DNA of 64,000 nucleotides. Source: Manis javanica (lineage: Eukaryota; Chordata; Mammalia; Pholidota; Manidae). Where the stretch lies: NCBI RefSeq assembly GCF_040802235.1, contig NC_133172.1:60705613-60769612 (forward strand). Reading direction: 5' to 3'. The position numbers and the translations under genes were made by a program. Positions within the stretch are counted from its first letter, which is position 1. Each line of letters begins with the position of its first letter. Below are positions 23,396-36,234 of this stretch, piece by piece. A model generated the notes under the pieces. That model did no database searches. It had not been told where the DNA came from and saw only the letters and a list, made by a program, of their open reading frames with translations.

Positions 23396-23964
23396 CCCCA
23401 AATCCATTCTCTGGCCTGTGGCCCAGGAAGCTGACCTCCATGACCTTGTCCCTCAAGCTCCCTTGGATCCAGCCAATGGGAAGCATCAGCAGGAGACGAG
23501 AGGTTGGGAGGAGAGACCAGAGTATTTATCATGCTCCGCCACCCGTTCCGTCCACACTGGGCTTGACCCCCACTGTACCCTAGGCCTGCAAAATGCCTCC
23601 TCACGTATCTTCACACATACACTCCACTGTCCACTTTAAAAGCTCCCCTCTATCCGTCACACTCTATCTCACCCTGTACCCCAGGACAGTATGACTTCCC
23701 ACGTGAATTGCTCCACCGACTTCCTAATCTGTGCCCCTCCTTCATGCTCTTTGCCTCTGACCCATGCTGCCCACCCTGTCTGATTTATCTTCCTGGCATA
23801 TGCAGTCCTAGGGTCATCTGAACCCTGAGAAACCTTCAACAGCACAGGAGAAGGAACATGAGCTTCGGCATCATACAGACCTGGGTTTCCTCACTGACCT
23901 TGTTTCCTCGTCTGTGAAATGGGCACAGTAAGAGTTCTCTGCCTCCTTGTCATTCAGTGCGGTG

Positions 23965-24115
23965 CTGGACCAGCAGCAGCAGCCTGATCTGGGGTGTGTT
24001 AGAAATGCAGATTCTCAGCCTCCACCCCCCAGGCCTGCTGAAGCAGAGCCCACATTTTGACAAGATCCTCCAGGGAATTCGTGTGCACATCAGACTTTGG
24101 GAAGCCCTGCGCTGC
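23965..24115 (+). mobile_element. MER5A-like DNA transposon
   Basis: Pattern 'gttagaaatgcagattctca', 'gcctccaccccccaggcctg' and 'tgtgcacatcagactttggg'. Flanked by MIR-like pieces at about 23850-23945 and 24300-24420. Confidence 0.65.
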
Positions 24116-24299
24116 CTCATAGGATTTTTGTTTGGAGTAAATAAAATGTAAAGTTCCTGGCACATTACTGACTTGGATAAAGGTTGGCTCCTTCCCCTGC
24201 CCTTCTCTTCTGCCCGTAGGAAGATAGATACTCCCCGTCTCTGGAATAAGCAGCCTTGAGGGACCTGAGGAGCCAGTGGTTAAGGACAGTGCCTGCACT

Positions 24300-24420
24300 T
24301 TACATGAATAATCTCCATCCTCACAGTGCCCCCTGAAGTAGGAACTATTGTGCCCATGTTACAGATGAGAAAACAGATGCTCAGAGAGGTCCCGCGTTAC
24401 TGTAGGCCAGGAGCCAGTCT
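24300..24420 (-). repeat. MIR, antisense
   Basis: Has 'aataatctccatcctcacag' and 'cagatgagaaaacagatgct' followed by 'cagagaggtcc'. Confidence 0.65.
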
Positions 24421-25394
24421 GTCAGACGCCATGACCCATGGTCCAACCACCAGGCCCTCCCTTCTTCCTCACTCAGCAAGCACCCTTGGGATCCCAGATG
24501 TGGTGCTGAGCCACCCACTCCTCTCAGTCATTCACTGGTCCACCACGACTTCCACAGGGGAGGTGGCAACATCCCACGTGAACCAGGACCCCCCAGGACC
24601 CGTCTGGAAACTCTGGACAAATGAGCCCTCCGAGCAGACAAGCCAGAACTTGACCTAAGAACTCACAGATTCATGGGTAATCTGGGCTGCGAGATGAGCA
24701 TCTGGGCAGTGCCCTTTTGCCCACTCTGCTGGCAGAAATCACTGCACTCTGAGTCTGTCATTCACAAGAATAGCCAGGACAGTCAATAGGACAGTGAATG
24801 TGACGCCAGCTGTGACCTTTCCGAAAAAGAATGGCCAGTCACCTCGCATTCCCGAGAGGAATTCCCCAGCAGTGGCTGAGAACCGTGGTACCCGCCTCTG
24901 GAAGCGCCTTCCTCAGCTGCTCAAAATCTCATCCCCATGTTTGGGAGTCATGCTTTCTTGCTACATGCCCACTGGGTTCCCTTCTGGGGCCAGGGTTTAG
25001 ACTGGGACAGCCCAGCCGCTCCTGCCCGCAGCCAGCAACCCCATCGTCCGGGCGTACATTGCGGCAAAGGGCCAGGCGCGGGAAGGAAGCCACACAGCTG
25101 AGCAGTCACTGGAACCTGCCATGTGGCTGCTGCACCAAGCGCGTGATCGTAGGACTGGACTAACACTGTGGCTGCACATTCATTAGCATATTTATGTATT
25201 CCTGATGAAAGGAATGTAAGCACCTTCTAGAAACGAAAAGCAAGACATCACCCTCACACTGTGTTGGGGGTCCGCAGGACTGTGCCCACAGAGATTCACT
25301 AGGCCTCAGGGTTCTTAGCAGTTGCACTCCCGGCTGAGATTTATTTTCAGTACAGAGTCAGGCTACACAGACGGAACATCAGGGAAGACCCACA

Positions 25395-25510
25395 GGCAGG
25401 GTGTGGTCAGCGGAATGTTTGTGTCCCCTCAAAACTCGTATGTCGAAGCTCTACCCCCAACACGACATTGGAGAGAGGGATTTGGGGGTTTAAGTGAGAT
25501 GGGAATATTT
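25395..25510 (+). repeat. MLT1-like LTR 5' fragment
   Basis: Starts with 'gtcagcggaatgtttgtgtc', then 'aaaactcgtatgtcgaagct' and 'ctacccccaacacgacattg', which is the 5' end of an MLT1-type LTR. Confidence 0.65.
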
Positions 25511-26377
25511 GAACTCATCGCTGGAGTTCATGGTCTCTCAGTGGAGAATGAGAATGGGACTCAGGTAATCCCACAGTTAGTTAAACATTACAGTGGGTCC
25601 CACGGGTGCCTCCCCGACGGGCGCCCACGGTGCTCTCCCGCCCCCTCCCAGTGCTGCTGAAGGCTCTCGGCTGCACTGGACAAAGGGAAAATTCTCTTTC
25701 TGCTCTGCCCAGGTCCAGACCCGGCTTCTTCATTGTCATGCCCCTGTGGTAGTGCCCTCTGGGTTCCTGGGGCTGCACTGCTCTGCCTGGAGCTCCCCCT
25801 GGCCCTCAGGCTCTATCTGCACTTGCCCCAGGAACAAGGAAAGCCACCCACCTCAGAGCTCTCGGCCAGACACCCAGCCTGGGAATGGCTTTTCTCATTT
25901 TATTTAGTCACCCTGGACTTTTCTATCTTCTAGTCTCCCCACCCTGTGGCCGCGTCCTTTAGTGAAGTTCTGGGAAGGATTTTGAAATACGCTTCCTTCG
26001 TGTGGGAAGACTGCTCTTCCAACTGGGCCTGTCTTGTTTAAGTTTCTATCGTCACAATTTACATAAACCCAGGACCGGCCCCACTGATGGGCAAGCTGCA
26101 GCCACACCGACCTGGGTTTAGAAAGGTCCCCCCTTGGTTTCACGCTCTACTGTCACCACCTTGAAGTTCTTAAAACCTTTTAAGTCTTTGCACTGAGTTT
26201 TGCACAAAGCCCCACACATTCTGCACTGGCTGCATGAAGACATTCTGGAAATTTGCGTTGCCAGATGTGGTGGAAGGACAAGAGGGAGGATGTCTCCGAG
26301 AGCCCAGAGGCAAGAATGTGTTTGGGCCTCCAATGCTGCAATCAGGGCCTCAAAAGCCGAAGGAGCCTAGCAGCTTT

Positions 26378-26398
26378 CTCTCTCTCTCTCTCTCTCTT
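26378..26398 (+). repeat. (TC)n microsatellite
   Basis: A run of about ten TC dinucleotides followed by a C/T-rich tail. No gene context. Confidence 0.9.
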
Positions 26399-26519
26399 TC
26401 CCCTCTCTCACTTCTATGCCCTGCCTTATTCCCCCTCTGAGCAAGGAAACATGGACGCTGGTCGCACCAGATTTCCTGTCTCTGTTCCAGGATCCACCTT
26501 GAGGGCAATTCCATGGGCA

Positions 26520-27560
26520 GAGGCACTGACTGGCCCAGCCCAGGTCAGGGGTGCAGCGCCGGCGGGATCAGCTCTGGCCAGGCCCGCAGCACCAATACAG
26601 CTTCCCCGTGGGGGCAAAACTACCAGCCCGGCTGCCACATAGAAGGAGAACCCAGAGCCAGCAGCTGCCAGAAGACAGGCCTGCCTTGAGACTTCCCGTG
26701 AGGCGCACGGGACAGCGGCGGGCGGAACCGACGGCTCCCCTCTGCCACCTGCACCGGAGCTTCCCTCCTGGGGCTGGGCCCTCGCAGGGGTTTGGGTGGT
26801 TCATTAGTTGACCTGCGACCTTTGGTCCCTTTCCAGCCGAGCTATTGATTTGGAGACAATCCTGTCCCCACTTGTCATTTTCTTCCTCCAGTTTAAAAAC
26901 CAACCAAACAAAAGAGACTTGGCCAGGAGGCGGGGAGGGTGAACAATACCACCGGCTGTGAGGGCTGCTCTGGGCAGAGGCCGCTCGCTCTCACACGCCG
27001 TCAGACGTGTGTTTTCTCTCTCGGTAGGCAAGCTGTGTATCTTGCGTCCTTCAAAGTCTGACCCTCTGTAACTCATTGCCAAGCATTCTCCGGAGGCCTT
27101 CGGAGTTGTGTGCAGGACGGATGGCCGCCTCCCCAGAGGAAGCTGGTTACACTCGGGGAGATCAGTCGTCTCCGCTTCCTTCCTCTCTGAGCTGATTACG
27201 AGAGGTCCTGAGTCCTTGCCAGGAACAAAGGCCCTGTGTCCGGAGAGGCAGCCCCGCCCGGCCTCACATGCGTATTGTGAATCGCAGCCTCAGGGTCGTT
27301 TCATAAAGCTTTCCTGCTCTGAAGCCGCCGCCACCCGTCCTCCGGCTGCGCGCTCAGGAGGCCCCTCGGCCTCTTCGGGTTGCTGTCCCCTCACTGCCCC
27401 CTCTCCGGCCCCAGGGGACTGCCGACCCCCAGCCGTGAATACCAGCCAGGCTTCTGGCTCTGCTGCCCGGTGGCCTCCTGCACGCAGCTCTTTGGCTTCC
27501 CTAGACAATCTCGCCCTGCATGAGGGGCCTGCACCTACAGGGAGGCGGGCACCTGTGGGG
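26520..27560. promoter_or_regulatory. CpG-enriched intergenic block, possible orphan CpG island or enhancer
   Basis: CpG dinucleotides are clearly more frequent than in the flanks, in clusters such as 26550-26590, 26700-26740, 26980-27010 and 27320-27380. In between lies an AT-richer core at 26800-26910 with a DR1-like nuclear receptor motif (26809-26821) and an AAACAAA forkhead-like motif. No exon or promoter motif set is evident; the 190-codon frame at 27108-27680 looks like chance in GC-rich DNA. Confidence 0.35.
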
Positions 27561-27904
27561 GTAATGGGCACAGGCTTGGGGGCACACACGGCAGCCTTCC
27601 AGTCTGCCCAGCACCCACTTTCTGGTTGCCCCTCGGAAGACTTACTTCCAGTCTCCTGGACTCCGTCTTGTTTGCTCTAAGTCCAGGGAGAGGAAATCCC
27701 AGGGCAAAATACCTCTAAAAACCGAAATCAGTCAAAGGGAGAAATAAAGGTTAAAATCTGTTTATTGCTCACAAACTATAGTCCTGGGCTGTCTCTCTTT
27801 CCTGCTCCAGCAGAAGCAAAACCAGCCCTCCCCCTCACCTCTCAGGCACAGATAAATATAAAAAACAAGTTATCACTGTAGCTCAGAAGAGCTAGCCCTT
27901 GCTA

Positions 27905-28060
27905 TCTGTTTGCAAAACGCCAAGCCCTTGTTCTCAGCGAATCACATGGGTCATCTCAGTTAATCCTCACAACAACCTACAAGGCAAGTGTTGTTTGATA
28001 TCCCATTTTCCAGATAAAGCAAACAAAGGCCTGGGGAGCTCACAAGGGGGACTGGGTACA
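27905..28060 (-). repeat. MIR, antisense
   Basis: Shows 'cagttaatcctcacaacaac' and 'cccattttccagataaagca', in antisense MIR order. Confidence 0.7.
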
Positions 28061-28084
28061 GCTGAGATTTCAGATAAAAATCCA

Positions 28085-28560
28085 TCTTGTTCTGAACCCT
28101 TGCCTGCCTATGACCCAGCAATTACAGTGCTGGGACAGACACAAGAGAAATGGGTGCATGTGGACACCCAAAGGCATGTTCTAGAATGCTCATGTCAGCT
28201 CTGTTGTAACACCCCCACACAAGGAACCACCCAAATGCCCATCACAGTAGAATCTACATCGGCTGTGGTACGCTCACACCGTGGCACACAGGACAGAAAT
28301 AGAAAGTGAATGACTTATGACTATGCCCGAAACCTGCGTGAGTCTCAGGAAGAAAGCAGACACAGAAGGTACCTACATGGAAAGTGCCCATGTAAACCAG
28401 CACAGTAGCGTCCAGTGTTAGAGTCTGGCTCGATGGTCACCTCTGGGGATGGGGCCAGGGAGGAGAGGCGTCGAGGGAGTCGTGGGGGTTGGGGGTAAGG
28501 CAAGATTTGACCACGTTTTTTTTTGGCAGGAATGTTATACTTCAATTTTTTTAAAAACCT
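28085..28560 (+). repeat. L1M 3' end, sense
   Basis: Follows the L1 tail order: 'gacccagcaattacagtgct', 'ccaaatgcccatcacagtag', 'gtggtacgctcacac', and 'ggtcacctctggggatgggg' near the end. It is diverged, with small gaps. Confidence 0.6.
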
Positions 28561-29819
28561 CAAAATGATAAAAGCAAGTATGACAAAATCTCAGCAGTAA
28601 AAAAATCCAATGTTCTGGTTTCTGTTTAAAAATCAGAAGCTCTAGAAACGCAAGCCCTCGTGCCCTCGTGGTAAGGGAAGGCTGGCCCTGGTCTTCCAGG
28701 CCCATGTAGCCCGGCCCACAAGCTCCCTGGGCCCTGCAGGCACTGTAGCCTCTCACCTCTGAGGCTGGGAAGCTGAGGCACAGAGGGAGGAAGTGGTTTG
28801 CCTGAGGCCACAGCAGTGTGGGTGGCAGAGAGGTGGTGAGCCAGGTCTCAGGGCCCTCCTGGCCCTGCAGCCACACGCAGGCCAGGTTAGTTCCTTCTGG
28901 GTTAGAAGGAGGAAATGTCACATTCAAGGCTAAGGCTGACTTCTTGCCCTGACTGCAGGGTGGCCCTCTTTGCAGGATGTAATTAGTGCACTTCCTGGGA
29001 GGGGCATTGTTTCAAGCCCAGCTGCTCTTGATTTTTCTCTCATTTTGAACGCGGAGGTGGGGGCCTTGCTGTTGATCTCCCCAGGGAGTCCCCAGCACCT
29101 AGAACACTGTCTGCAGTGCCCGACACTGCGTGCTTGGCGACTGACTGACCAAAGGCTTGCTCAGATGACGCCTCCTCCCTGAAGCCCCCGATTGCTCCAT
29201 CCCCCGGGCTCATGCAGCCCTGTCCTCCCCACACTTGTGTGAAAGCTCAAGTTCTTGGTATCTTGTGTTGAGCGTGAGCCCCTTGTTTTTATTTCCTCTG
29301 TCTGCCCGGCTCCTTCCTGTCTCCCCACCTGGTTTAGGAAGCAGAGAAAACAAGCAGGAGATCAGCCTCTTGGCTTTGTGGTGATTATTCCAGCTCAGAG
29401 GGGCGGCTGGGAAGCTGGCAGCGCAAGTCTTTCCTCCTGGGCCAGACTAGGAGAGAGGCCAAGAGAATGATGGCGAAGGCCTGAGGCTTCCATTCCTCAC
29501 CTCAGGCTGTCGGGTGGGGAGTGGGGGGAGGTCCTTGCAAGGCCTCTGCAAATCCACCAGAGAACAGAATTTTAAAATGGTTCCTATGTATATTTGCTAT
29601 TTCAGAAATTCATGTAAATGTGCTGATAAGGAATAAAACACAGATTTACTGTCTCAAGTCTACTGTGGCCTTTTGTCCTTGCGTGTTTTCTGAATCACCA
29701 TAACATAGAAAGCACGGGTGGGGCTCCGTCCTTGAGCCCCCAGCCTACCTCCCGGTGATGGGCTCCCCTGCCCAGGGCGTGGACCCTGGTGGCCATGTTT
29801 GCATCTTGCAAACCAGCTG

Positions 29820-30110
29820 CTCTGGTGTAGCTGATTGGACCAGGGGTGGTCACCTGACTCAATCTGGGCCAATCAGATTCTTCCCCTGAGCATATGGCTG
29901 CACCAGGTTGCATCCTGGATTTGTCCTGGATTTGTGACTCAATTTTGGATACTAGGGGGCAGCCGTCTGCCACGCACACAGGGGAGAGGCAGCAGACTGT
30001 AGTGACAAGACGCGGAAGCGAAACCACAAGGGTCCCTAAGGGCCTTCCATCTGGTTCCAACTCCTCCAGGGGCCCTCCTGCCCTTAGTCCACAGGAGTCA
30101 ACCACTTAAC
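29820..30110 (+). repeat. Ancient LTR-like fragment
   Basis: Contains 'ggaccaggggtggtcacctg' and 'ctgggccaatcagattcttc', a phrase seen at the start of several old ERVL-type LTRs. A CTCF-like motif lies inside at 29949-29962. A related phrase occurs at 59745. Confidence 0.4.
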
Positions 30111-31852
30111 TTTCCATAAATCCCTCTTTCCCCTTAAACTGGCAGGGTGGTTCCTGACCACACTAACAACTGCACCACCCTTTCCATTTTTTGCACGAAG
30201 CAGGGGGCTTGCATTTGGGAGGATCCAGAACTAATGGTCAAGGCTGCAGAGAAACCCAAACTTCTGTAATTTGGTGTAATTGGGGGTTAAAGCCACATCA
30301 GAGACCTAGTTTCCCCACCTGATAGGATTCTTGAAAAGCACACTAGGAAAGGGCAGATTTATCCCCCCTAAAGACAATATGATATTAGCCTCCTTGTTTT
30401 GAAAAACCATCAACCAGAAGCTTTAACTGGGCACATCTTCCTAACAAAACCTCAGGAGCAGCTGTGTGCCTCGGCCCTTCCCCTTTGCCAAAGGATCTTG
30501 TTTCTTGTCAGCCCCTTCTTGATTCAAGAAGAATCTGAGACCCTATAATAGAAATAATGGAAGGGGTGGCCAGGCGGAAGAGGCCACCCGTGTTCACGCT
30601 GAAGTGAGAGGGTGGGGACCAGGTGGAGGGAGGGGTGGGTGAGCCAGGGTGCTTCACGGTTTGCAAGATTCTCCTCCCCCCAGGCCTTCTTTTGTGAAAT
30701 GAAGAGCTGGAGTCAGGGGTGCTCAGCTCCTTCCACGGGGGTGTCATAGACCCAGAGAGGGCCGTTCTTCCTTGCCTGTGTGCTCCCTCCTGGGCACCCA
30801 CAGGTGGCCCTGACCCCCTCACATGCAGCCAGGAAGGCAAAAGAGCAAAGGACCACCAGCTTTGCCTGGGCCCTGGTCTCCGTGGCGCCTCTCGCTCACC
30901 ACCGCTGTGGCCTCTGACCCTGCACCAGGGAAGCTGTCCCTGTCATCCCCTAGATAGGCAGTGTTGGGTCCAATAAGAGCTTTTTAAATGTGTGTTGCTT
31001 CCAAACGATCAAAATTGGGAAATGTCACATGCAATCCAGATTTCTGACTCCTCTTAAAATATGAGACGATCAGGCAACATTGGGCCACCCTCCCAACATG
31101 GTGGGCTTAGCCGAGCTAGGTGGTGGCTGTCACTTCAGAGGGAATGCCTGCTCTGCTCTGCACCAGTCCTCACAGGGGGGTCCAACCCCCTGCATTTCCT
31201 GGGGCTTGGATCTTTCTGTTGTAAAACAGAACAGTCCTGGGCAAACTGGGGTAGCTGTTCACCCTGGTTCCCACCGGACCGTGCTCATTTGTGTTCCTGT
31301 CTGTCCCCAGAATCAGTTTGGGACCCCTTACTAATTATATGCTGATTCATGCCCCCCATGACTCATGCCACTCTAGTCCCTGACCCCTCTGCCTTTATTA
31401 TGTGATGCTCACACCTGCCCCCAGCCCAAGCGCCTACGTTTCTCTGCCTGGTGGCTCTCTTTGGCCAGGATCTATACTTTGCCCACCTGCAAGACTGGCC
31501 TGCCAGAAATGCCAAGGGCTGACGCTCCTGACGGCCGTCCTGAGCCGGCACTGAGGGAGCGGAGGGCCCCACCAGCTGCCTTGACCTTGGCTGGGAAGCT
31601 GCTGGGGAGATGAGACATCAGAATGGGTTGATACTCTCCCTGCTTCCCTGTGGCTGGCAGGCACCTCCCGACCCAGGTGAGTCCTGATTTGAGGCTGATT
31701 GCCAATGTCCCTGGCGCAGACACTTCCATCACCGCTGATTTCAAGCTACCAATAGGAGGCCGTCAAACATGGAGCTGGGAAGGGATGAGCACACCTGCTC
31801 CGGCAAGCCAGTTCTAGCTGAGCACAGGCACCTGCGGAGCATCACGTACATC

Positions 31853-32035
31853 AGCAGTTCTCAAGGTGGGGTCCCCGGACCAGCTTCATCAGCACCACCT
31901 GAGGCCTGGTTAGAAATGCAGATTCCTGGGCCCCCTGCAGACCCACTGGATCAGAAACGCTTGGGGCGGGCCCTGCCATCTGCATTTTAACACACCCTCC
32001 AGGTGGTTCTAAGCGTGCCCACCTATCAGAACTGT
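31853..32035 (+). mobile_element. MER5A DNA transposon, near full length
   Basis: Well-preserved copy: 'cagcagttctcaaggtgggg', 'tggttagaaatgcagattcc', 'ggatcagaaacgcttggggc', 'ccctccaggtggttctaagc'. It is the best MER5A in the window. Confidence 0.85.
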
Positions 32036-33504
32036 TGATGAAAGCCAGCGTCTGGTACTGTGTGTTTTAATACATTCCAGTAATTACACGGCAGTTAACA
32101 TAACATGTGCGCCCTAAAGTCACTGTGCAAACTGCCAGTCTCGTATCTGTCACCTCTTGGGAAGACTGCCCTAATCCCAGGAGACACTGGGAGCCAAAGA
32201 AGCGAGGGGCAGCCCAAGGTCACACAGTCGTCCTCAGCAAAACCAGGCTCAGAGCCAGGCCCCCTCCCCGCCGGCCGCTGTTCTCCGCCCAGGGGAGCAT
32301 CTCTCCAGGGATCAAGTGGGTGAATCTGGTTTGGTGGGGCTTGTTGATTCTCCAAAGCCCCCTGGGTGAAGAGATCATGACTTCATGTGAGGAAGCACAG
32401 GTTTGGGGGTCAGACAGACAGCTTTCAAGTGCCAGTCCTACCCCTTCTGGGGGCACGACCTCGGGCGGGCAGGCTGGCCACTCCCAGCATAAGGGGACAC
32501 CGGGGCCCACCTTGCATGTCCATGACAGGCTGTGCGACCACCTGGCACATGAAGGCAGAGGGGCCGCAGGGTCATCCCAGCATCAAAAGCAGAAGCTCTG
32601 AAATGGAGCCCGGCAGTGTCTCAGAGCCCGAGCACGTCATGACGAGAGAGCCTCCGACTTTAGCCTTTTTCTTTTTAACTGAAATAAAGTGCGAATCACA
32701 AATACTTAAATAGCGGTCTTCTCGTGTCCTGAAGATGGATTCCCAGGGGTTCCCAGAGCATTTGGGGATGTGTGGGTGTGTGTCCCCACGTTGTGGGGTC
32801 CCCCATCATCACCAGGGGTCCCCGCGAGGAAACACTGTTAGAAGCATCATCTGCCTCCCGACCTGGCGCCCTTGCCCCTGCCGCCCCAGCTAAACCCTCA
32901 GGTTTCTTAAAGATTCTTTTACTTCATGCAAATAACTAGTGAAGGCACCAGCATGGCCTTGGGAGAAATCTACATACCACGCATCTCAGTTTCCCCCAGT
33001 TTTCATGTCACAAAGCTAATCAACACTGGGTTTGAAAGCTTCCCCCCTTCCTTCCCAGTCCTTGTCACAATACCAGTGTTTCAGGACAAAGACAGTGACC
33101 CCCCATTACCAAGCTCCCAGCACAGCCCTGGTGCCCTTCTTGTGCTGGGAACGGAGAAGGGAAGGGTGCACGCGGACCCCCATCTCAGAGCCGGCGTGGG
33201 ACAGGAGGTGGACAGTGGGGAGACACAGGACAAGATCATCTCATCTGAGATGCTCCTGTGAAGGAAATAAGGTGACTGAGGGCACAGAGCCTCCGTCAAC
33301 TCCAGAATTCCACTCCCCCAGAGATCCCTACCTCCTCTCCTCTTTGATCCCTGGGATTTCGTTCCAGGACTATTTTTAAAGCCTGCGTATCACACCACTT
33401 AGTGGGTACCTCATAAATCGCTTGGTGTTTCTCCTACAGTGGGCCGTCGGTTTCCAGTTTTTCAGCATTATAAGTAATGGAGACAGACATGTTTAAAGGA
33501 ATGT

Positions 33505-33695
33505 TATACAAGGCCAGCCCATGTTCACGTAGTGCTTAGCAGGCCAGAGGTTCTTTGCAAGTATTAATTAATTTAATCCCAACACCCCTTAAGCTGGGAG
33601 TGCTCTTTTTAGCTCCATTTATACATGGGGAAACCGAGGCACAGAGAGCCGCCTGCCTGGGTCACAGAGTGGTGAGTGGCAGAGTCAGGATATAA
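33505..33695 (-). repeat. MIR, antisense
   Basis: Contains 'attaatttaatcccaacacc', 'ggggaaaccgaggcacagag' and 'gtggcagagtcaggatataa', an antisense MIR. Confidence 0.75.
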
Positions 33696-33929
33696 ACTCT
33701 CCCTGAGAGGGGTGGGAGGAGCCGGAGTGGCTCACCTTTGCTCTGCTCCCGGGACCCCCTGTCTCCCCCAGGCTGGGTGCACTGGGCTGGGAGCCCTGGG
33801 GGAAGGCCTGGAAGGCATTGCCCACAGGGCAGCTCGGGAACTGGTGTGTCCCGTGTGGCATCAGCACAGATCCCGGGACAGCCTATTTGCAGGACGATTT
33901 GGCAGGCCCTCCCCATTGCAAAGCAGGGT

Positions 33930-34100
33930 GCCCTCCTTTGCCCCCACTGCCAGTTATCTGTCTTCAGGAAAGACTGCACAGTTGCCCAAGGGGTATATAC
34001 AAGGGTGTGCCCCACCGCATTGTTTATAACAGTAAGGAACTGGAGACAGCCTAAACACTCATCAGCAAGCCAGCGGTTAAATCCTTTCATGCTGCGGGAT
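33930..34100 (+). repeat. Old L1 3' fragment
   Basis: Contains 'ttgtttataacagtaaggaa' and 'ctggagacagcctaaacact' followed by a replica of 'catcagcaagccagcggtta', which is the L1M tail pattern. It is followed directly by a MER20-like element. Confidence 0.55.
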
Positions 34101-34129
34101 AGGTTGTCTAAACAAGAATGCTCTGTCTA

Positions 34130-34360
34130 CATCGGCGTTTCGCAGTCTCAGCACTGGTGACTTGTGGGCTGGCCATTCTTTGGGGAGAGTCTGCCCTGTG
34201 CCCTGTGGAGGTTTGACAGCAATCCTGGCTTCCACTCTCTAGATGCCGCTAGCATCCCCCACCCTTGCCAGTCAAGATAACCAACAAGGTCTACAGACAC
34301 TGCCAAACGCCTCCTGGGCAGCAAATCGCCTGCGACTGAGACTCACTGCTCTGTTGGAGG
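34130..34360 (-). mobile_element. MER20-like element, antisense
   Basis: Antisense pattern: 'gcactggtgacttgtgggct', 'ctctagatgccgctagcatc', 'aagataaccaacaaggtcta', 'cagacactgccaaacgcctc'. Confidence 0.7.
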
Positions 34361-34559
34361 TGCCGTGCAGGCAGAGCACCGAAACGGACCACGGAGTGAA
34401 AAAGTCATAGAACAGCGCACAGTTTTAAAAACAACCCTGAGCTATGTATCTACGCCTACATGGCTACGGACAGATGATCTACATGCAGCGACAGATGGAG
34501 TAGGTAGACGCGGATAGACACACACAGACACGTATACAGACATAGATTCATTCCCTCAG

Positions 34560-34925
34560 CAAGTTTGTTTGTGTACCTACTTCATGCCTGGAACTGTTCT
34601 TGGTGCCAGGGGAACAGCAGTGAACAAAATGGAGTCCCTGCTTGTCTAGAGAGGAAAGGCAGGCCCAGAGCCCAGGGAAGGACACGGGCAGCTGTGTTAG
34701 CACAGGGCTGAGGGTAGGCCTCTCTGATCAGGGGCTTTTGAGCCAGCAGATGTATTCAGATCCCAGCTCCACCACTTCCATGCATTGTGATCTTCAGCAA
34801 GGAGCTTCACCTCTCTGAGCCTCAGCTTCCTCATCTGCCAAATGGTTTAACAATATCACATCCCTCATAGACGAGAATGATGTATGCTCGTCACATAGTA
34901 GGCCCTCAACTAAAACCGTCGCCCC
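34560..34925 (+). repeat. Ancient repeat pieces including a sense MIR
   Basis: The left part has 'ctacttcatgcctggaactg' and 'gggaacagcagtgaacaaaa'. The right part is a MIR with 'ctctctgagcctcagcttcc', 'tcatctgccaaatggtttaa' and 'acatagtaggccctcaac'. Confidence 0.6.
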
Positions 34926-36234
34926 TCCAGCATGGGAGGGATTCTTGCTCGCCTCCCCCACACCACACGGCCAGTTTCCCTTCTTGGCACAAAGTCCTTG
35001 TTTAGGTTTCCGGCTCCCCTGAGGCCCGGGGCTAATGCTTTCCCATGTGTAAATGAAACCCGAGATCCTAAAATAATATGACTACAGACCTTGGGGCCTG
35101 ATGGCTATTGTCAAGAAGAGCCTTTTAGAAACCCTGCCAACAGGAGCCAGCCTTTCAGGCCCCTGAGGGCTTGTTAGGGAGGGTTCCACCACCGCCCCCC
35201 CACAGCCAAGCAGGCCCAGGGAGGGCCGCCTGCACCCGCTGTGCCCGCTCCCCCTGACAGCTGGCGTGCGCCCAGCCTGCTCCCAGAGGCTGGGGTCTCC
35301 TCTCCCTCTTTCTCTCAGCCCAGAAAAGCCCAGCCTTCCCAGCAGGGGAGGTCACCTCCCGCCCCCAGCATCTGCTCAGGGCTCTCCTCAGTCCCCCCTG
35401 CGACAGCGCCCACCTGGGGCATCGCCATGGGGGGGCTTCGAGGTACTCCAGCAAGTGACACACACAGACTTGCTTTACCTCGGATGCTATGGAAACAGCC
35501 CACCACACAGGCAGCTGAAGAGAATGTTCCAGAATCTTTAAAGGGCCTGGCAAGAGCATCCGTCTGGGGCTTTTCTAGCCTCCACCAACCTGGGACCTGC
35601 TGTCCCCGGGCTTCTTGATCTTTTGGCAGAGGAGTCAGCCCATGGGGCAAATGGCGCCCTGCTCCCCGCCGCCTCCACTTCTCCACGTGGCCAGGACAGC
35701 CAGGCTGTGCTTTCCCAACAAGATGCCAAGCCCTTTTATAGAAACACCCAAATCGGGGGCTTCTTTTGAAATCAGGAGATCTGGGAACACACAACACCAG
35801 AGTGGAGAGAGAGCTGCCGTCGTAAGCAGGGCACACCCTCTCCCCATGCCACAGGCCTCCCCACTCCATATTGTCTCCTTGACACTCAGCTTTCTTCCCT
35901 GCCCCCTGCCCAGAGAGGCCTCGAGGAGGCCAGCCAGCCCCATGCAGAGGGAGGCCTGGGGGAGGTCGGGGGCAGGACAAGATGGGGGAGGCTTTCCCAG
36001 TTAGAATCAACAGGAAGGGCAGGAGGCCCTGCTGAGGTCTCCAGCCAGAGGAGCTGGGTCGGTGATGAGATGGGGCTGATGGAGATGAGGGGCAGGTGTG
36101 TGGCCGTCGCTTTATTGGGCCCCTCGCACGAGTCTGAGCTCAGAGCGCGGTGCCGCCTTCCAGTCTTCAAGCATTATCCCGACCTCAAGGCGGTCTGAAA
36201 TAAATTCCCCTATTTGCATATGTGATTGGCAAAA

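Noticed and set aside
27108-27680. 190-codon plus-strand frame in the CpG-rich block
   Set aside because: It has no recognisable domain, overlaps an antisense frame of 99 codons, and its composition follows local GC. Chance is the better explanation.
35315-36010. 231-codon minus-strand frame in intergenic sequence
   Set aside because: It overlaps several frames on both strands, has GC-driven composition and no recognisable motif.
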